From assembly GCA_010094025.1 (NCBI GenBank), contig ML991821.1, positions 169,668 to 233,667 of the forward strand: a DNA stretch of 64,000 nucleotides. The letters are read 5' to 3'. This document shows, one piece after another, positions 44,300 through 54,576 of the stretch (position 1 is its first letter; every line of letters begins with the position of its first letter). The notes under the pieces are model-generated. The model was not told the origin of the DNA, searched no databases, and was given only the letters and a program-made list of their open reading frames with translations. Both the position numbers and the translations under genes were made by a program. This DNA is from Viridothelium virens (taxonomy: Eukaryota > Ascomycota > Dothideomycetes > Trypetheliales > Trypetheliaceae).

Positions 44300-45508
44300 A
44301 TGGCACCTCCATTCCACGCCGAACAGATCGGCTCTTTGTTGCGTCCTGCCGAGCTCGCCGAAACCCGGAAAAATCTCTCTTCAAATCTGGCTCACAGTAG
44401 AATCCCACAAGAAGCTAAAACCAGCTACGAGAAGCTCGAAAGGCAATGTATCGCCGACGCCGTCCATGAGCAGCTCACCCGCAAGATCCGCCCCATAACG
44501 GACGGGGAATACGGTCGTACCCTCTTCTACGATGGCCTTTTCGAAAAGACGCCGGGTTTCGCGGTTCGCAACATCCAGTGGGATCAGCTACGCACCAGTT
44601 TCCCCACCACCAAGGGCTACCTAAAACTCCAGTACAGTAAGCGCACGGTCGTCATCGCGACGGCAAAGATTAAGTATGGCGGGAGCGCCTACATGAGTGA
44701 GTGGTTGTATCTGCGTAGTCTGATACCCATGGAGAATTGGACGGAGTGTAAACTCACAATGCCATCACCGACTTGGATCCACATGCAAATGAAGCCCGGC
44801 ACGGCCTATGATCCCGAGTCTGGGTATACCTCTGATGCAGCATATTTCGCGGATTTGGCAGAAGTGTTTCGCAGAGAGCTCCGGACACTGCATGAGGCAG
44901 GACTGCATAACGTACAGATTGACGATCCCCAATTGACATATTTCTGTGACGAGGAGTTCCTTGCAGGCTGCCGCGCCGATGGGCAGGATCCGGACGAACT
45001 GCTTGATATGTATATCAAGGCACACGATGACTGTCTCAAAGATAAGCCAGAGAGTATGCACGTTGGTGTCCATTTGTGTCGCGGGAATGCTCCACAAGGC
45101 ATGTACTTCAGTAGCGGCAGCTACGAGAATATAGCTAAGAAACTATTCAACGAGCTCGCGTATGATACATTCTATCTCGAGTATGACACCGAGCGCGCGG
45201 GAAACTTCGAACCGCTTCGCTTCCTTCCGCCAAGCAAGAATGTAGTGCTAGGAGTCGTGACAACTAAGACAGCGGAGATGGAAGATTTGTGGATTTTGAA
45301 AGAAAGGGTGGAGGAAGCCGTCTCAACGATCGCGAAGGGTCAGGGGACGAGCAGAGAAGAGGTAATGAAGAGTGTTGGAGTAAGTCCGCAGTGTGGATTC
45401 AGTAGTTCAAGTCATGGTGGTGGCGTTGGGATGGATAAGGAAAAGATGTGGGAGAAGCTGGAGTTGGTGCGTGATCTCGCAAAAAAGATCTGGGGGAATG
45501 AGGTCTAG
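44300..45508 (+). CDS. MetE C-terminal-domain-like methyltransferase (cobalamin-independent methionine synthase family)
   Basis: 402 aa, intronless, starting at ATG 44300. It begins FHAEQIGSLLRPAEL, the usual start of the stand-alone MetE catalytic-half proteins (YxjG type). Zinc ligands are visible: His258 and Cys260 in HVGVHLCRGN and Cys365 in SPQCGF, with Glu294 in YLEYDTER the probable acidic ligand. QIDDPQLTYF (about 206-215) matches the homocysteine-binding aspartate region, and ITDGEYGR (about 66-73) lies near the active site. Full-length fungal methionine synthase is about 770 aa and has both halves; this short paralogue is common in fungi and its methyl donor is unknown. It ends 102 nt before the convergent acireductone dioxygenase gene, another methionine-related function. 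Confidence 0.88.
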   Translation: MAPPFHAEQIGSLLRPAELAETRKNLSSNLAHSRIPQEAKTSYEKLERQCIADAVHEQLTRKIRPITDGEYGRTLFYDGLFEKTPGFAVRNIQWDQLRTSFPTTKGYLKLQYSKRTVVIATAKIKYGGSAYMSEWLYLRSLIPMENWTECKLTMPSPTWIHMQMKPGTAYDPESGYTSDAAYFADLAEVFRRELRTLHEAGLHNVQIDDPQLTYFCDEEFLAGCRADGQDPDELLDMYIKAHDDCLKDKPESMHVGVHLCRGNAPQGMYFSSGSYENIAKKLFNELAYDTFYLEYDTERAGNFEPLRFLPPSKNVVLGVVTTKTAEMEDLWILKERVEEAVSTIAKGQGTSREEVMKSVGVSPQCGFSSSSHGGGVGMDKEKMWEKLELVRDLAKKIWGNEV

Positions 45509-45610
45509 AGAGGTGAAAGTACGAGAGAAATCGCTGCTTAGAAGGACTTGGCTGGATATTGGTCAAAAGTGCTGTTTTCATATAGGTCGTTTCTCGCCGG
45601 CTACTTCCAC

Positions 45611-46275
45611 TCAATGAGCCGTGGCAGTATCCGCAACCACACCATCCCTCGCTCTGAGATAATCTCTCCTGTACTGATTATCATCCGTTCCTGTGTCCCT
45701 GTTCAACGGTGTCCACTTGGGCTCGTCCTTGAACAATCTCATAGCCTTGGTATACTGCAGCGTTCATCAGCATTCTCCACTATCGCTGCATTGCATGGAA
45801 GAAGTATACATTCTGCTCATCGCTCGTAAAACGGTGATAGATGCCACTAGGCAATACTATCAGATCCCCTTTCTCCAACCTCAATCTGACCCATTCGTCG
45901 GCCTCACTCCTGACATCGAAATAGCCGGCGCCGTCCAGAATGTACCGGATCTCCTCGTCCTCATGTAAGTGCTCGTTGAAGAACATCTTCACCTTGCTTT
46001 CATAGGCGTCACCCATGGTTGCAGGCGAGACACAGATGGTGTCACGGTTTTTATAGTTGCGCTCCCAAGCGAGGGCATCCACGCTGGTGGGGTCGTCGAC
46101 TTCGGGAAAAGACTGATAAAGGACACCAAGCTTGGAGAGATAGGATGGGTCGACGGAGCGTCCAGAGTCATGGGGGAGACGCTGGTCACCCTGACATGGG
46201 GGTCAGAAGAGTTTTGTAAGACAAAGACAGGGAGGTAAGACTCACTGGTTCATTGTCGTACCAGTAGGCCTTCAT
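45611..46275 (-). CDS. ADI1: Acireductone dioxygenase (methionine salvage)
   Basis: Exons 46275-46246 (30 nt), 46190-45810 and 45754-45611 give 184 aa; both introns are 55 nt. The protein opens [10 protein letters not shown], then [11 protein letters not shown]. Metal ligands are His84, His86, Glu90 ([15 protein letters not shown]) and His129 (LPSGIYHRF), the standard ARD set. The last exon supplies [19 protein letters not shown] and ends DTATAH. The enzyme oxidises 1,2-dihydroxy-3-keto-5-methylthiopentene. The Fe form gives 2-keto-4-methylthiobutyrate for methionine; the Ni form gives methylthiopropionate, formate and CO. It acts in the cytosol and nucleus. Without splicing the last intron the ORF would stop prematurely after the metal site. 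Convergent with the MetE-like gene. Confidence 0.95.
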
Positions 46276-48528
46276 GTTGGTTTTGGCGTAAAATTCTTAA
46301 TCAAAAAGATTGTTGCTTGAGGGTTGAGTTGATAAGTGAGGTGTCAAAGCACAGGAAGCGTAATAAAATCGGATATGACCCAATTTTCTTCTGTTGAGGT
46401 TCTCCCGGTATGAGGTGGGTAGCAGTACGTGTAGAGAAGATTGCGGGCGGAGGGCATTCAGCGATGACGTGAACAGGTAGAGTACCGTACTCTGCACATT
46501 CTTCGGTGCTTCCTTCAGCCTCGCGCTAGCCATCGTCAGCAAGACTGCCTATAGAGTTAGTCCCGCAAAGGTTACTCGATTCAGCAGATCTTGCGATCTT
46601 AATACCTATCTTAGCAGCTTACTAGCTCGAGACTGATCTCATTCAATTTTCCTGCTTGCTATTGGCAGTGAATGCCACGTGCCAGTACGAGGAAATGGCA
46701 GAAGATTTAATCTCACATGCGACTTCATCGGTCAAAGGATGTGCCTGTATGCTTCTGCCCTCAATGTTGCGTTCTGCCACTTGATAAAACCTCTGGGAGG
46801 ACCATTTTCCGCCACAGGTGGCTGTCGGTCCCTTCAAACCTTCAAACACTAACTTGTATTATGTAAACTATATACACAATCTACTGAGGCCCATGGGATG
46901 GTGATCCTTCTCTGGGTCGTCTAGACTTCTGATCTTCGAAAGCTTTTCCATATCATCAATCTTCATAGCTTTGAGAGTGCCTCGTAGATACACAGCGTGC
47001 TTTGAAGGTCTAATCGTAATGGAATGCGCCTAACACAACAATAGCTTTCTAACCATAGGCCTCGTATGTCAATCTTCGATTTCTGTCTCATAGATTGTAT
47101 GGAATGCAGTAGCCACTTGATGGTATCGTTAGCACCATTGCGAGACATAAACTACCAGAAAGTACACTTTGTGGTAGCCGATACGTCAAGCTTATATGGA
47201 CCATGGGTCAAAAGAATTTGAGACACCATGATCTCCTCTAACAGGCTGGATTCTACTGTAATAACAATCCTCTTCGATAAGAGATATCGCATTCCACTAT
47301 GGAGCGAGATTGTGAGAACACAGGTGAAGTAGAGACGTACGCGGAAGAAAAGGTGCAAATGAGAATGACGAGGCTCTGCCACGACGACGGCTTCTTGGAA
47401 GCGTGATACACGAAGATCCTCAAGTCTTGCTTTTGCGTAGCGTTATATCCTGCTTTTCTCGTGTGTCGATGTCATTGTTGATAAGATTCTATCGGGATCT
47501 CTCCGATGGTGGACTCCAACACAACTGAGAATCCCATTCTAATTTTCGGTGCTATCATAATTCGGCAACAAAAACTTCCAAGCCTTCTGTGAATGAAGAA
47601 GCCTGTCTGAGTAAGCGTCAATGAACTGGCGTCATTCAGCCTTTGGCGAACCTTCTGCGTGATGAATCTACTACTATTTTCTGCCAATCGTTTCGACGCA
47701 TCTATGACCTCATTGTAACAATCACGTAGCGCCTCTGTAGGAGACCTTCACCTGTGCTTCATACAGTGTGGTAGATCTGACAAGATAGTTGACGGGTTGA
47801 ACGAATCGCAATCGTGGCCTGCATTATTGTGTTTCTGCAGAAGAAGAATAAAGTAAAGTGAAAGCGACATGGGAAGAGGTAGAACGAAAAGGACAATAAC
47901 ACTATTGATCCGGAATGTCATCCGTTGCTCGCATTAATGGAAACGTCGAATGGAAGTCTTGGATAACCCATCATCTCGAATACTAAGATCCTATCGTGAT
48001 GGATTTGGGCAGGACACTCAATGCACCTCCAAGAGCAAGGGCAAGAATAGTTAGTGCACGGACCCAAGTATCTGCTCATCTCAGTTCTCATCAGGTTCAC
48101 GGCTTCCGTAGTGTAAAGAAGATACTTAAAGTTTACAGGCACCAGCCTCGGTTATACGAAATCAAGTCACAATTGGAGATGGTGGGACGGCGTTGGCGGC
48201 GGAAGCCAGATAAGTCCCCTTTGACAAAATGGATTCTGTCGTTGATGTGGCCGACTTTGACGATTACTGTCCTGAGTTGAGACACGAAAGCACAAGAGCC
48301 TGGAGCGGCGTTTAACGTTTGTCTTCGGACGCGTGAACAATGACGCCCGACATACCACGTCCGTTGGTTGTTAGGTCGTGTAACGTGGCATCCGTCTTCT
48401 CGTAATAGGTTGAGTTCGCGTCATACTCGAGGTCGTGGTATTCACAACGAGCTTGTGACAGATCCTCTCACTATTGAGTAATTTGGGGGACGTATTTGAG
48501 CGATCAGTCGCTAGCTTGCAGATGATGC
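46276..48528. other. Gene-poor stretch of 2.25 kb
   Basis: No complete gene. On the minus strand, 47250-47760 has two overlapping frames with protein-like composition, but stops interrupt them and I could not build a splice model. Possibly a decayed gene. No repeats or terminal inverted repeats seen. Confidence 0.45.
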
Positions 48529-49250
48529 TCAGTCCCAGTCATCGTCGCTACCTTCCTCTGAGGCTCTCCTTTCCACTCTCTTTCGACCATTCTTGAGGTT
48601 GATGTTATCCGCCTTGTTCATTTTTGCCCGAACAAGCACACCTGAACTCAGTAATCGAAGTTCAAGGTCCTCCAATGTAAATGAATCACCACGTCCGAGT
48701 CCCTCAAAGCCAGTGATACGATCCGTACTAATGCCATCGATAAAGGCAATGACGCATGGGAGTATCTGTACCCTCAATTTGGTGACCAAAAAGGGAGCGT
48801 TGTCGACGTTGATGCGCAAAAAGCGGGTGTCAAAGTGTTTTGACGCAAGTGTCTGGATAGAGACTTAGATGAGGAGGGTTTCTCGACACTTGGCACAGGC
48901 TGATAGCTTTGGAATCTTGTGTAGACCCCTTCACTGACCTCTAGCTTAGAATCCATAACTCTACACCTCCCGAAATCAGGCTTGAAGAAGTGCACCACAC
49001 ATAGGTTGGTCGATGTGGTGATGTCCATCAATTCCTTCTCCTCGTTGATCTCGACATAGCTCCCCCCACCCTGATCGCGCATAGATTTGGCACGCGCAAA
49101 CTCGGCATGTAGCTGTTGAAGACGTTGTTCGCGAAAGGCGTCGATCGTATCGTCTTCCTCTAAGGAAGCGATAAGGATATCCTCATCATCACCAGTAGTA
49201 GAAGGATGATTGTCGAGAGCGGAGGCCACGGTAGGATGAAGGTTAGACAT
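48529..49250 (-). CDS. PLP1: Phosducin-like / TXNDC9-type thioredoxin-fold protein
   Basis: Exons 49250-48939 and 48852-48529 give 211 aa; the 86-nt intron (GTCAGT to CCAG) joins MDSKLETLASKHFDTRF. The start MSNLHPTVASALDNH is chosen over an upstream in-frame codon. An acidic N-terminal helix (about 20-70: EEDDTIDAFREQRLQQLHAE) precedes a thioredoxin-like fold: LCVVHFFKPDFGRCRVMD (no CxxC, so not a redox enzyme), FLRINVDNAPFLV, KLRVQILPCVIAFIDG with the cis-Pro-like LP, and DRITGFEGLGRGDSFTLEDL. The C-terminus is basic then acidic (EEGSDDDWD). Yeast Plp1 and human TXNDC9 bind the CCT chaperonin and influence tubulin/actin folding. Divergent from the GDP-mannose transporter. Confidence 0.9.
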
Positions 49251-50000
49251 GATGCGATGTATTCTGAGAGATTCGTAATTGGTGGAGTCAGGGTAGAGAT
49301 AAAATTCAACGTTGTGGGGCGATTCTGATAATTTCTGGGAAGGCAAGTACTATAACGGCCGCTAAAGAACATGCCGAAGCCTGGAGTGACGGATCATCTT
49401 CACGTGCCTTCGTAGAAAATGCTCTGGACACTGTTTATCCCTATGGAAACTACAGTAAAAGGAAGTGTATCATTGCAGAAAAGAGGTAGATCGCTCACGA
49501 CGTAAAGAAGATGCGGATGTCTACTCTACCTATCCATTCTACTCCGTACACGGGGGGAGCTGAGCAAACAGTCCATTGTCCACGACCTCCCCAAACCCCT
49601 GCAGCATCCTGATAAGACCTGATCAAACCGAGGCACTACGTACCCGTAAGTCTAGGTTAATAATAAGTAGGTAGTTGTCCTGCGAGCAAGTACCACCAGT
49701 ACGGAGTATTTCATGAGGCCATTGGATCCACCCCAAACGCGCAACTTCCCAGTTTTATCCCATACATTATCCTGAATCGAGCTTCTCGAAAGCTTCTCGC
49801 GCTTGCATGCATCCCACATAGCCCGTGCAACTTCTCACTGAGCCTGAGGCAGTTCTCGTTCATTGGCGCTGGTGGACACGTCGCGCAAACGAGCTGCGGG
49901 CCCCTGGCAGCTTTTTGACCTCCGATTCCTACTTACCCTCTACCCATATCGCATCAAAGGCTTTCACGCGCAACTTACATCCTCACTGCGGTCGCCCATC
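49251..50000. promoter_or_regulatory. Divergent promoter region PLP1 / GDP-mannose transporter
   Basis: 750 nt head-to-head. It contains two copies of the recurrent motif (TACTCCGTA 49540-49548; TACGGAGTA 49700-49708). The frame of the transporter is open upstream of its ATG but I see no reason to extend it. Confidence 0.45.
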
Positions 50001-51480
50001 ATGGCCGACGAGAAGAAGCGGGACGAATACAATATCTCTATTGAGATGACTAACCAACCCGGTTCGCGTAGCAGGTCTCCCATGCCCTCCCGATTCTCAC
50101 CCACCCCTTTCTCACCTAAACGACCGAGTTCCTCGTCCTCAATGTTCAACAAGCCGGTACCTTCGAATACCATGTCATCCCACCGGAGTACATTAGACCA
50201 ACCGATTGTACCAATCTTGGCATATTGTGGGAGCAGTATTTTGATGACCGTCACGAACAAATATGTCTTAAGCGGGATAGATTTCAACTTGAACTTCTTC
50301 CTGTTATGCGTACAGGTGAGCAACCTCCGACCCCTGCAAAGACAAGACGTGACAGTCGTGGATCATGCGAACATACTTTCTGGAAAATAAGCCCTGTCTC
50401 GCCCGCATGGAATCGATCAGTATAAGGCTAATTTGGAAGGGTACCAACAGAGCGTGGTCTGTATCATTGCCATCCAAAGTTGCAAGTCCATGGGTATCAT
50501 CACATATCGCGATTTCAATACGGACGAAGCGAAGAAATGGTTCCCAATCTCCCTCCTCCTCATCGGCATGATCTATACCTCTACCAAGGCCATCCAATAT
50601 CTCTCCATCCCTGTCTACACTATTTTCAAGAACTTGACTATTATCCTGATCGCCTATGGGGAAGTACTTTGGTTTGGCGGCTCGGTTACCTCGATGGCTC
50701 TCTTCAGCTTCGGGCTCATGGTTCTAAGCAGTGTGATTGCAGCTTGGGCGGATATTCAACATGCCCTGAAGGAGAGCTACGGCGGTGCTCTTGGTCTGGG
50801 TCATGGGACTGAGGCAGCTAGCGTAGGAAGTGCTGGAGACGCCGTGGCGGCAGCGAAAATCAGCACCTTGAATGCGGGATACGTATGGATGCTGGTTAAC
50901 TGCCTCTGCACCGCCACCTACATCCTGAGCATGCGAAAACGAATTAAGCTGACCAACTTCAAGGATTTTGACAGTAAGCTAACCCATTATTTTCTGAGAG
51001 ATAAAACCGACTAACTCATCTACAGCCATGTTCTACAACAACCTTCTCTCCATCCCTGTCCTCGTTGCCTGCTCTCTCTTCCTGGAATCATGGACCACCA
51101 GTAATCTGGAACTCAACTTCCCTGCTGCCCACCGTGGCCCCATAGTTGCCTCCATGATCCTCTCAGGCCTCTCCTCCCTCTTCATCTCTTACACCTCAGC
51201 ATGGTGTGTTCGTGTCACGTCCTCTACCACCTACAGCATGGTCGGCGCTCTCAATAAACTCCCTATCGCCCTTTCTGGTCTTGTCTTCTTCGACACGCCT
51301 GTCACCGTTGGGAGCGTAGGTGCGATTGGGGTAGGGTTTGTGAGTGGCATCGTGTTTGCTGTGGCGAAGATGCGGCAGGGGAAAGGGACCCAAGGAGGCT
51401 CGGCGCAGGGGACGAGCAAGCCGATCTTGCCAACGGTGTCGGCATCAAGCCAGAGTATGCGAGATTCTTTGAAGTCGTGA
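50001..51480 (+). CDS. gmtA: GDP-mannose transporter (Golgi)
   Basis: Exons 50001-50315, 50451-50973 and 51026-51480 give 430 aa; introns are 135 and 52 nt. The start is [17 protein letters not shown] Ser/Pro-rich cytosolic N-terminus of about 65 residues precedes roughly ten membrane helices: [20 protein letters not shown] begins the first, and [15 protein letters not shown] continues it. The GDP-mannose-binding motif GALNK is present at about 353-357 ([14 protein letters not shown]), as in yeast Vrg4 and Aspergillus GmtA. The transporter exchanges cytosolic GDP-mannose for luminal GMP in the Golgi, feeding N- and O-mannosylation and galactomannan synthesis, and is normally essential. A loop insert ([20 protein letters not shown]) separates two helices mid-protein, which accounts for a length above the usual 380 or so. 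Confidence 0.95.
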
Positions 51481-52833
51481 GAAGGGGGCGGCGTTTTCTG
51501 TGGGTAGTACCAGGTAATAGAATTAAATTCGGGTGGTGTTACGGAAAGCGTGAGCCGCAGGAATGTGGAGATTGACTTCTGTACAGGAGTTGCAGTCTCA
51601 GAATAAGACTTGTGGTCCTTCTGCATCCCTTGCATAGAGGAAAAGCTAGATCTTGGCCGGCACCACCGTTGCGTTAACCGCAGCGGTGCTAGGCTGTTGG
51701 ACACATTGATGAGGGTGGTGTTTCGGAGCTAGTCTGACGTCTGGATTCATTGTGGGAGAACTCGCTAAGGTGGCGATTCTTGTATATAATATCACGTCAC
51801 ACTCAACCAGCTTTCGTCTAGCAGAGCGTTCGAAAAACGTAAGGTATCTTAGAATGAACTTTTCGCATAAGGGCAGCAAATTTACGAGTTCTATCTCCTA
51901 AGATGGGTTGGAAGCAAGATGCTATCAAGTCCAACTATGAAATTGGAGGTAATCGATTATTTGATCTCATATCCCAAACCAACCTTGGACGACCTGCTCA
52001 TTCCCAAGCTATTTGCAAATATCGCTCAACGGCATTAGATATGCTGGAGTCTGAAGCTTGCTCGGTCCTTGATCAGCGGAATTAACATGATAGTAAATTT
52101 GGATCATCTTTGGTATTCAAAAAATCTTATCAACAGCCAGATTCAGCGTTCATACATGTTTCCTAAGTGGTCCCCACGAGCTACGCACTTTTCAGTGAGG
52201 TCTTTCGGATCTTGTCTGGATGTCTGGATGCGCGCTTGGGCTGGAAGGGGGTTGCGGGCAGGGAATGGAGCGGTTTGTAGAGACATAGTCATATATTAAG
52301 AAGGCTTCGATAGGTAATCCAGTTCTCCTAATCAAGACATGAACAGTTTATTGAGCTTAGTAAACACCCATTGCTGATTTTTTACTAGAGTCCAGGATGA
52401 TACGTAAAAGGCTGGATGGCAGTATGACGGGTGATAATGTCTCCCAAGCAGGCAATGTTCGGGCGAAAAGGACAGCCGAAGTGGAATGCCCTGAATCAAC
52501 AATATTGGTTATCCGATATTTCAATGTGTAGTAGACACTCAAAATGGAGAGATGGAAGCACTGTATTTGCTATCTACAATAGCAAGCGAGCGCTAGTTGG
52601 AAACGCAAAGCTCCCAATGGAGAGGCTAAAGAGATTCTAAGGTGGAAGGGTTAACATGCGGTGAGAAAAGGCAGTGTCCATTGCCAAATGATTTCAACCG
52701 CCAACGCCGTGTTCTGCTACCATGAAAGAGACATGGTTCTCATTTCGCAGAAACCAGTGCCAGGAGACCAGAGCTGCGCATTGCAAAGATTCGACCGCAC
52801 TCGTAGTGACGTTCGTCCGATTCGCTGTCGAGC
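51481..52833. other. Convergent intergenic region, transporter / SKP1
   Basis: 1.35 kb. Only short ORFs (under 80 codons) lie fully inside it. AT-rich near 52080-52420. Nothing identifiable. Confidence 0.5.
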
Positions 52834-53506
52834 TTAACGGCTGCGGAAAACGTTAGTGAGTTATGAAGCGCGAAAGGTACGATTTGGATGCAGGTTTGGT
52901 AACTTACTCTTCAGCCCACTCATTCTCACGACGGATTTGATCTTCCTCATCGGGAGTGAAGTCGTTCTGGATGTTGAATGTCTTGCGGATCTCTTCCGGT
53001 GATTTGCCCTTGATCATATTCGCGACAGTCTTGCAGCCAACATCGAGAAGTGCCTTGATGTCGAGATAATTGGCGGCTAGAATAATTTCGAAGAGCATCT
53101 CTTGGTCCACCTGCATGAACTTCTGATCCCACTCGTCAATATCCGTCGTCTTCTTCCGCGAGTCCGAATCGTCTTCGTTGGTGGCAGGAGGGTCCTTCTT
53201 GTGCTGTTCACACCACTCGAGAACCTTCTTCAATACCGCCTCATTGACCTGCAGAAAGACTGTTAGCGATCGTAGTATTGAGGGAGCGGGAGAGGGATAC
53301 TCACATTGAGGATAGGAATGGGTTCGCCAGTATCACCCAGGTCTTCTAGCAGGTTCCTGATGAGAACAGAGCGGGTGGCAACTTCCTTGTCTAGCAAACG
53401 GTCAGCAAGCACGATAACATGTAGATTTGGGGAGGAATTACTAACCAACTGGGATGTCGACACCATCAGAGGAGTTCAAGATAATGGTTTGTGAAGTGGC
53501 AGACAT
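52834..53506 (-). CDS. SKP1: SKP1, core subunit of SCF ubiquitin ligases
   Basis: Exons 53506-53446, 53390-53305, 53248-52908 and 52840-52834 give 164 aa; introns are 55, 56 and 67 nt. The BTB/POZ fold (about 5-75) reads [20 protein letters not shown] and [11 protein letters not shown], with [20 protein letters not shown]. The C-terminal Skp1 dimerisation domain reads [40 protein letters not shown] and [17 protein letters not shown], the F-box-binding surface. The protein ends WAEDR, the near-universal SKP1 terminus, but only if a 7-nt last exon is used; reading through gives WAEE. SKP1 bridges cullin-1 to F-box proteins. In Aspergillus the orthologue (SconC) takes part in sulphur-metabolite repression. 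Confidence 0.96.
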
Positions 53507-54576
53507 GATTGCCGAACCGAAAGAGTTGTGCGAGAGAAGTAGTAAAAAGTGGCTCTGAAGCTGGAGATGATTTGGTTATTGGAGGCCCGTTAGCTGGAAA
53601 GGCGGGGTGGGTTATCTGTAGCGATGTGAAGTCGTGTTTGAGGGTGAAGGTTATGCGCAGAGAAGGGCTACTTTTATATCGTCGTCAAGCGAGCTAGCTC
53701 AAATTAGAGATCTTCCTAGTGACAATGGAAAGTGAGATGTGGAATGGTGAGTGAAGAAGGCAGCAGTCGATGGTGCTGTCATGTTCGCGCCAAGTCACAC
53801 CAACTCCGACAACCTGCTGCAGGGGTGGCTCTCGCCAGTTAGGTACCACAGTACTCCGTACCGCACTATGGAGTACCTTGTGTTCTAATCGGGACTAGTG
53901 CGGCCTCCCCAGCCCTCACATTACTTTGTGACTTTCGAGATACCTCCATTCACTACAGCTAACACCGCCGAAACCAAGGACTCAACTCCAAAGAGCACAC
54001 ATTCTTTGTGTACGTACATTGGCTTTACAAAGATCCATCTCTCGTCATTGATGAGATAAAATGAAAATATCCCGACTTTCCCTTTGTGACGTGATTGATA
54101 TTTATTCCCAGATTGGAAATTTCAGTAATATATTCAGTTCAAGGCACAACTTAGATAGTCTGTGGTTGATGCAGTTGGTAGAATATCTCCTGGTGTAATG
54201 GCACCTCCTCCTAATTCAAGCTAATGGGCTTCTATAAATTGTCAATATCAAGTAGCTCAGCTTTGTTGTAAACGTGGCAAAGATCAACATGCAGATATCT
54301 TGCGAACTTTACCTGTAGTCTCCTCTAGCTGGTCCAGAGTCGGGAGGCTGATGCACAGAGGTGATACTGGACAAAACGTTGGCTCTCCAGCCTCCTTCTC
54401 TCTTGGAGGTAGGTGCCGTAGCTTAGGTAGGTACCTTTACGAAGTACAGCGCGCGCATCCCATTTTGCTTGTGAATATCAAGTTCGGAGGAAACTCTGTC
54501 TAATCTTTATGGCCGTTGCTGAGCATGATGATCATCGCTGAGCCTCACAGGCGACCACTCTGGTCAAAAGCGTATA
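53507..54576. promoter_or_regulatory. Divergent promoter region SKP1 / VPS18
   Basis: 1.07 kb head-to-head. TACTCCGTA at 53852-53860. No ORF above 70 codons. AT-rich around 54050-54250. Confidence 0.45.

Noticed and set aside
47340-47430. HSHLHLFF in a short minus-strand frame, reminiscent of the HLH metal motif of rolling-circle replication initiators
   Set aside because: No other replication motif (motif I, tyrosine motif or helicase) is near and the frame is closed by stops on both sides; a three-residue pattern is not evidence.
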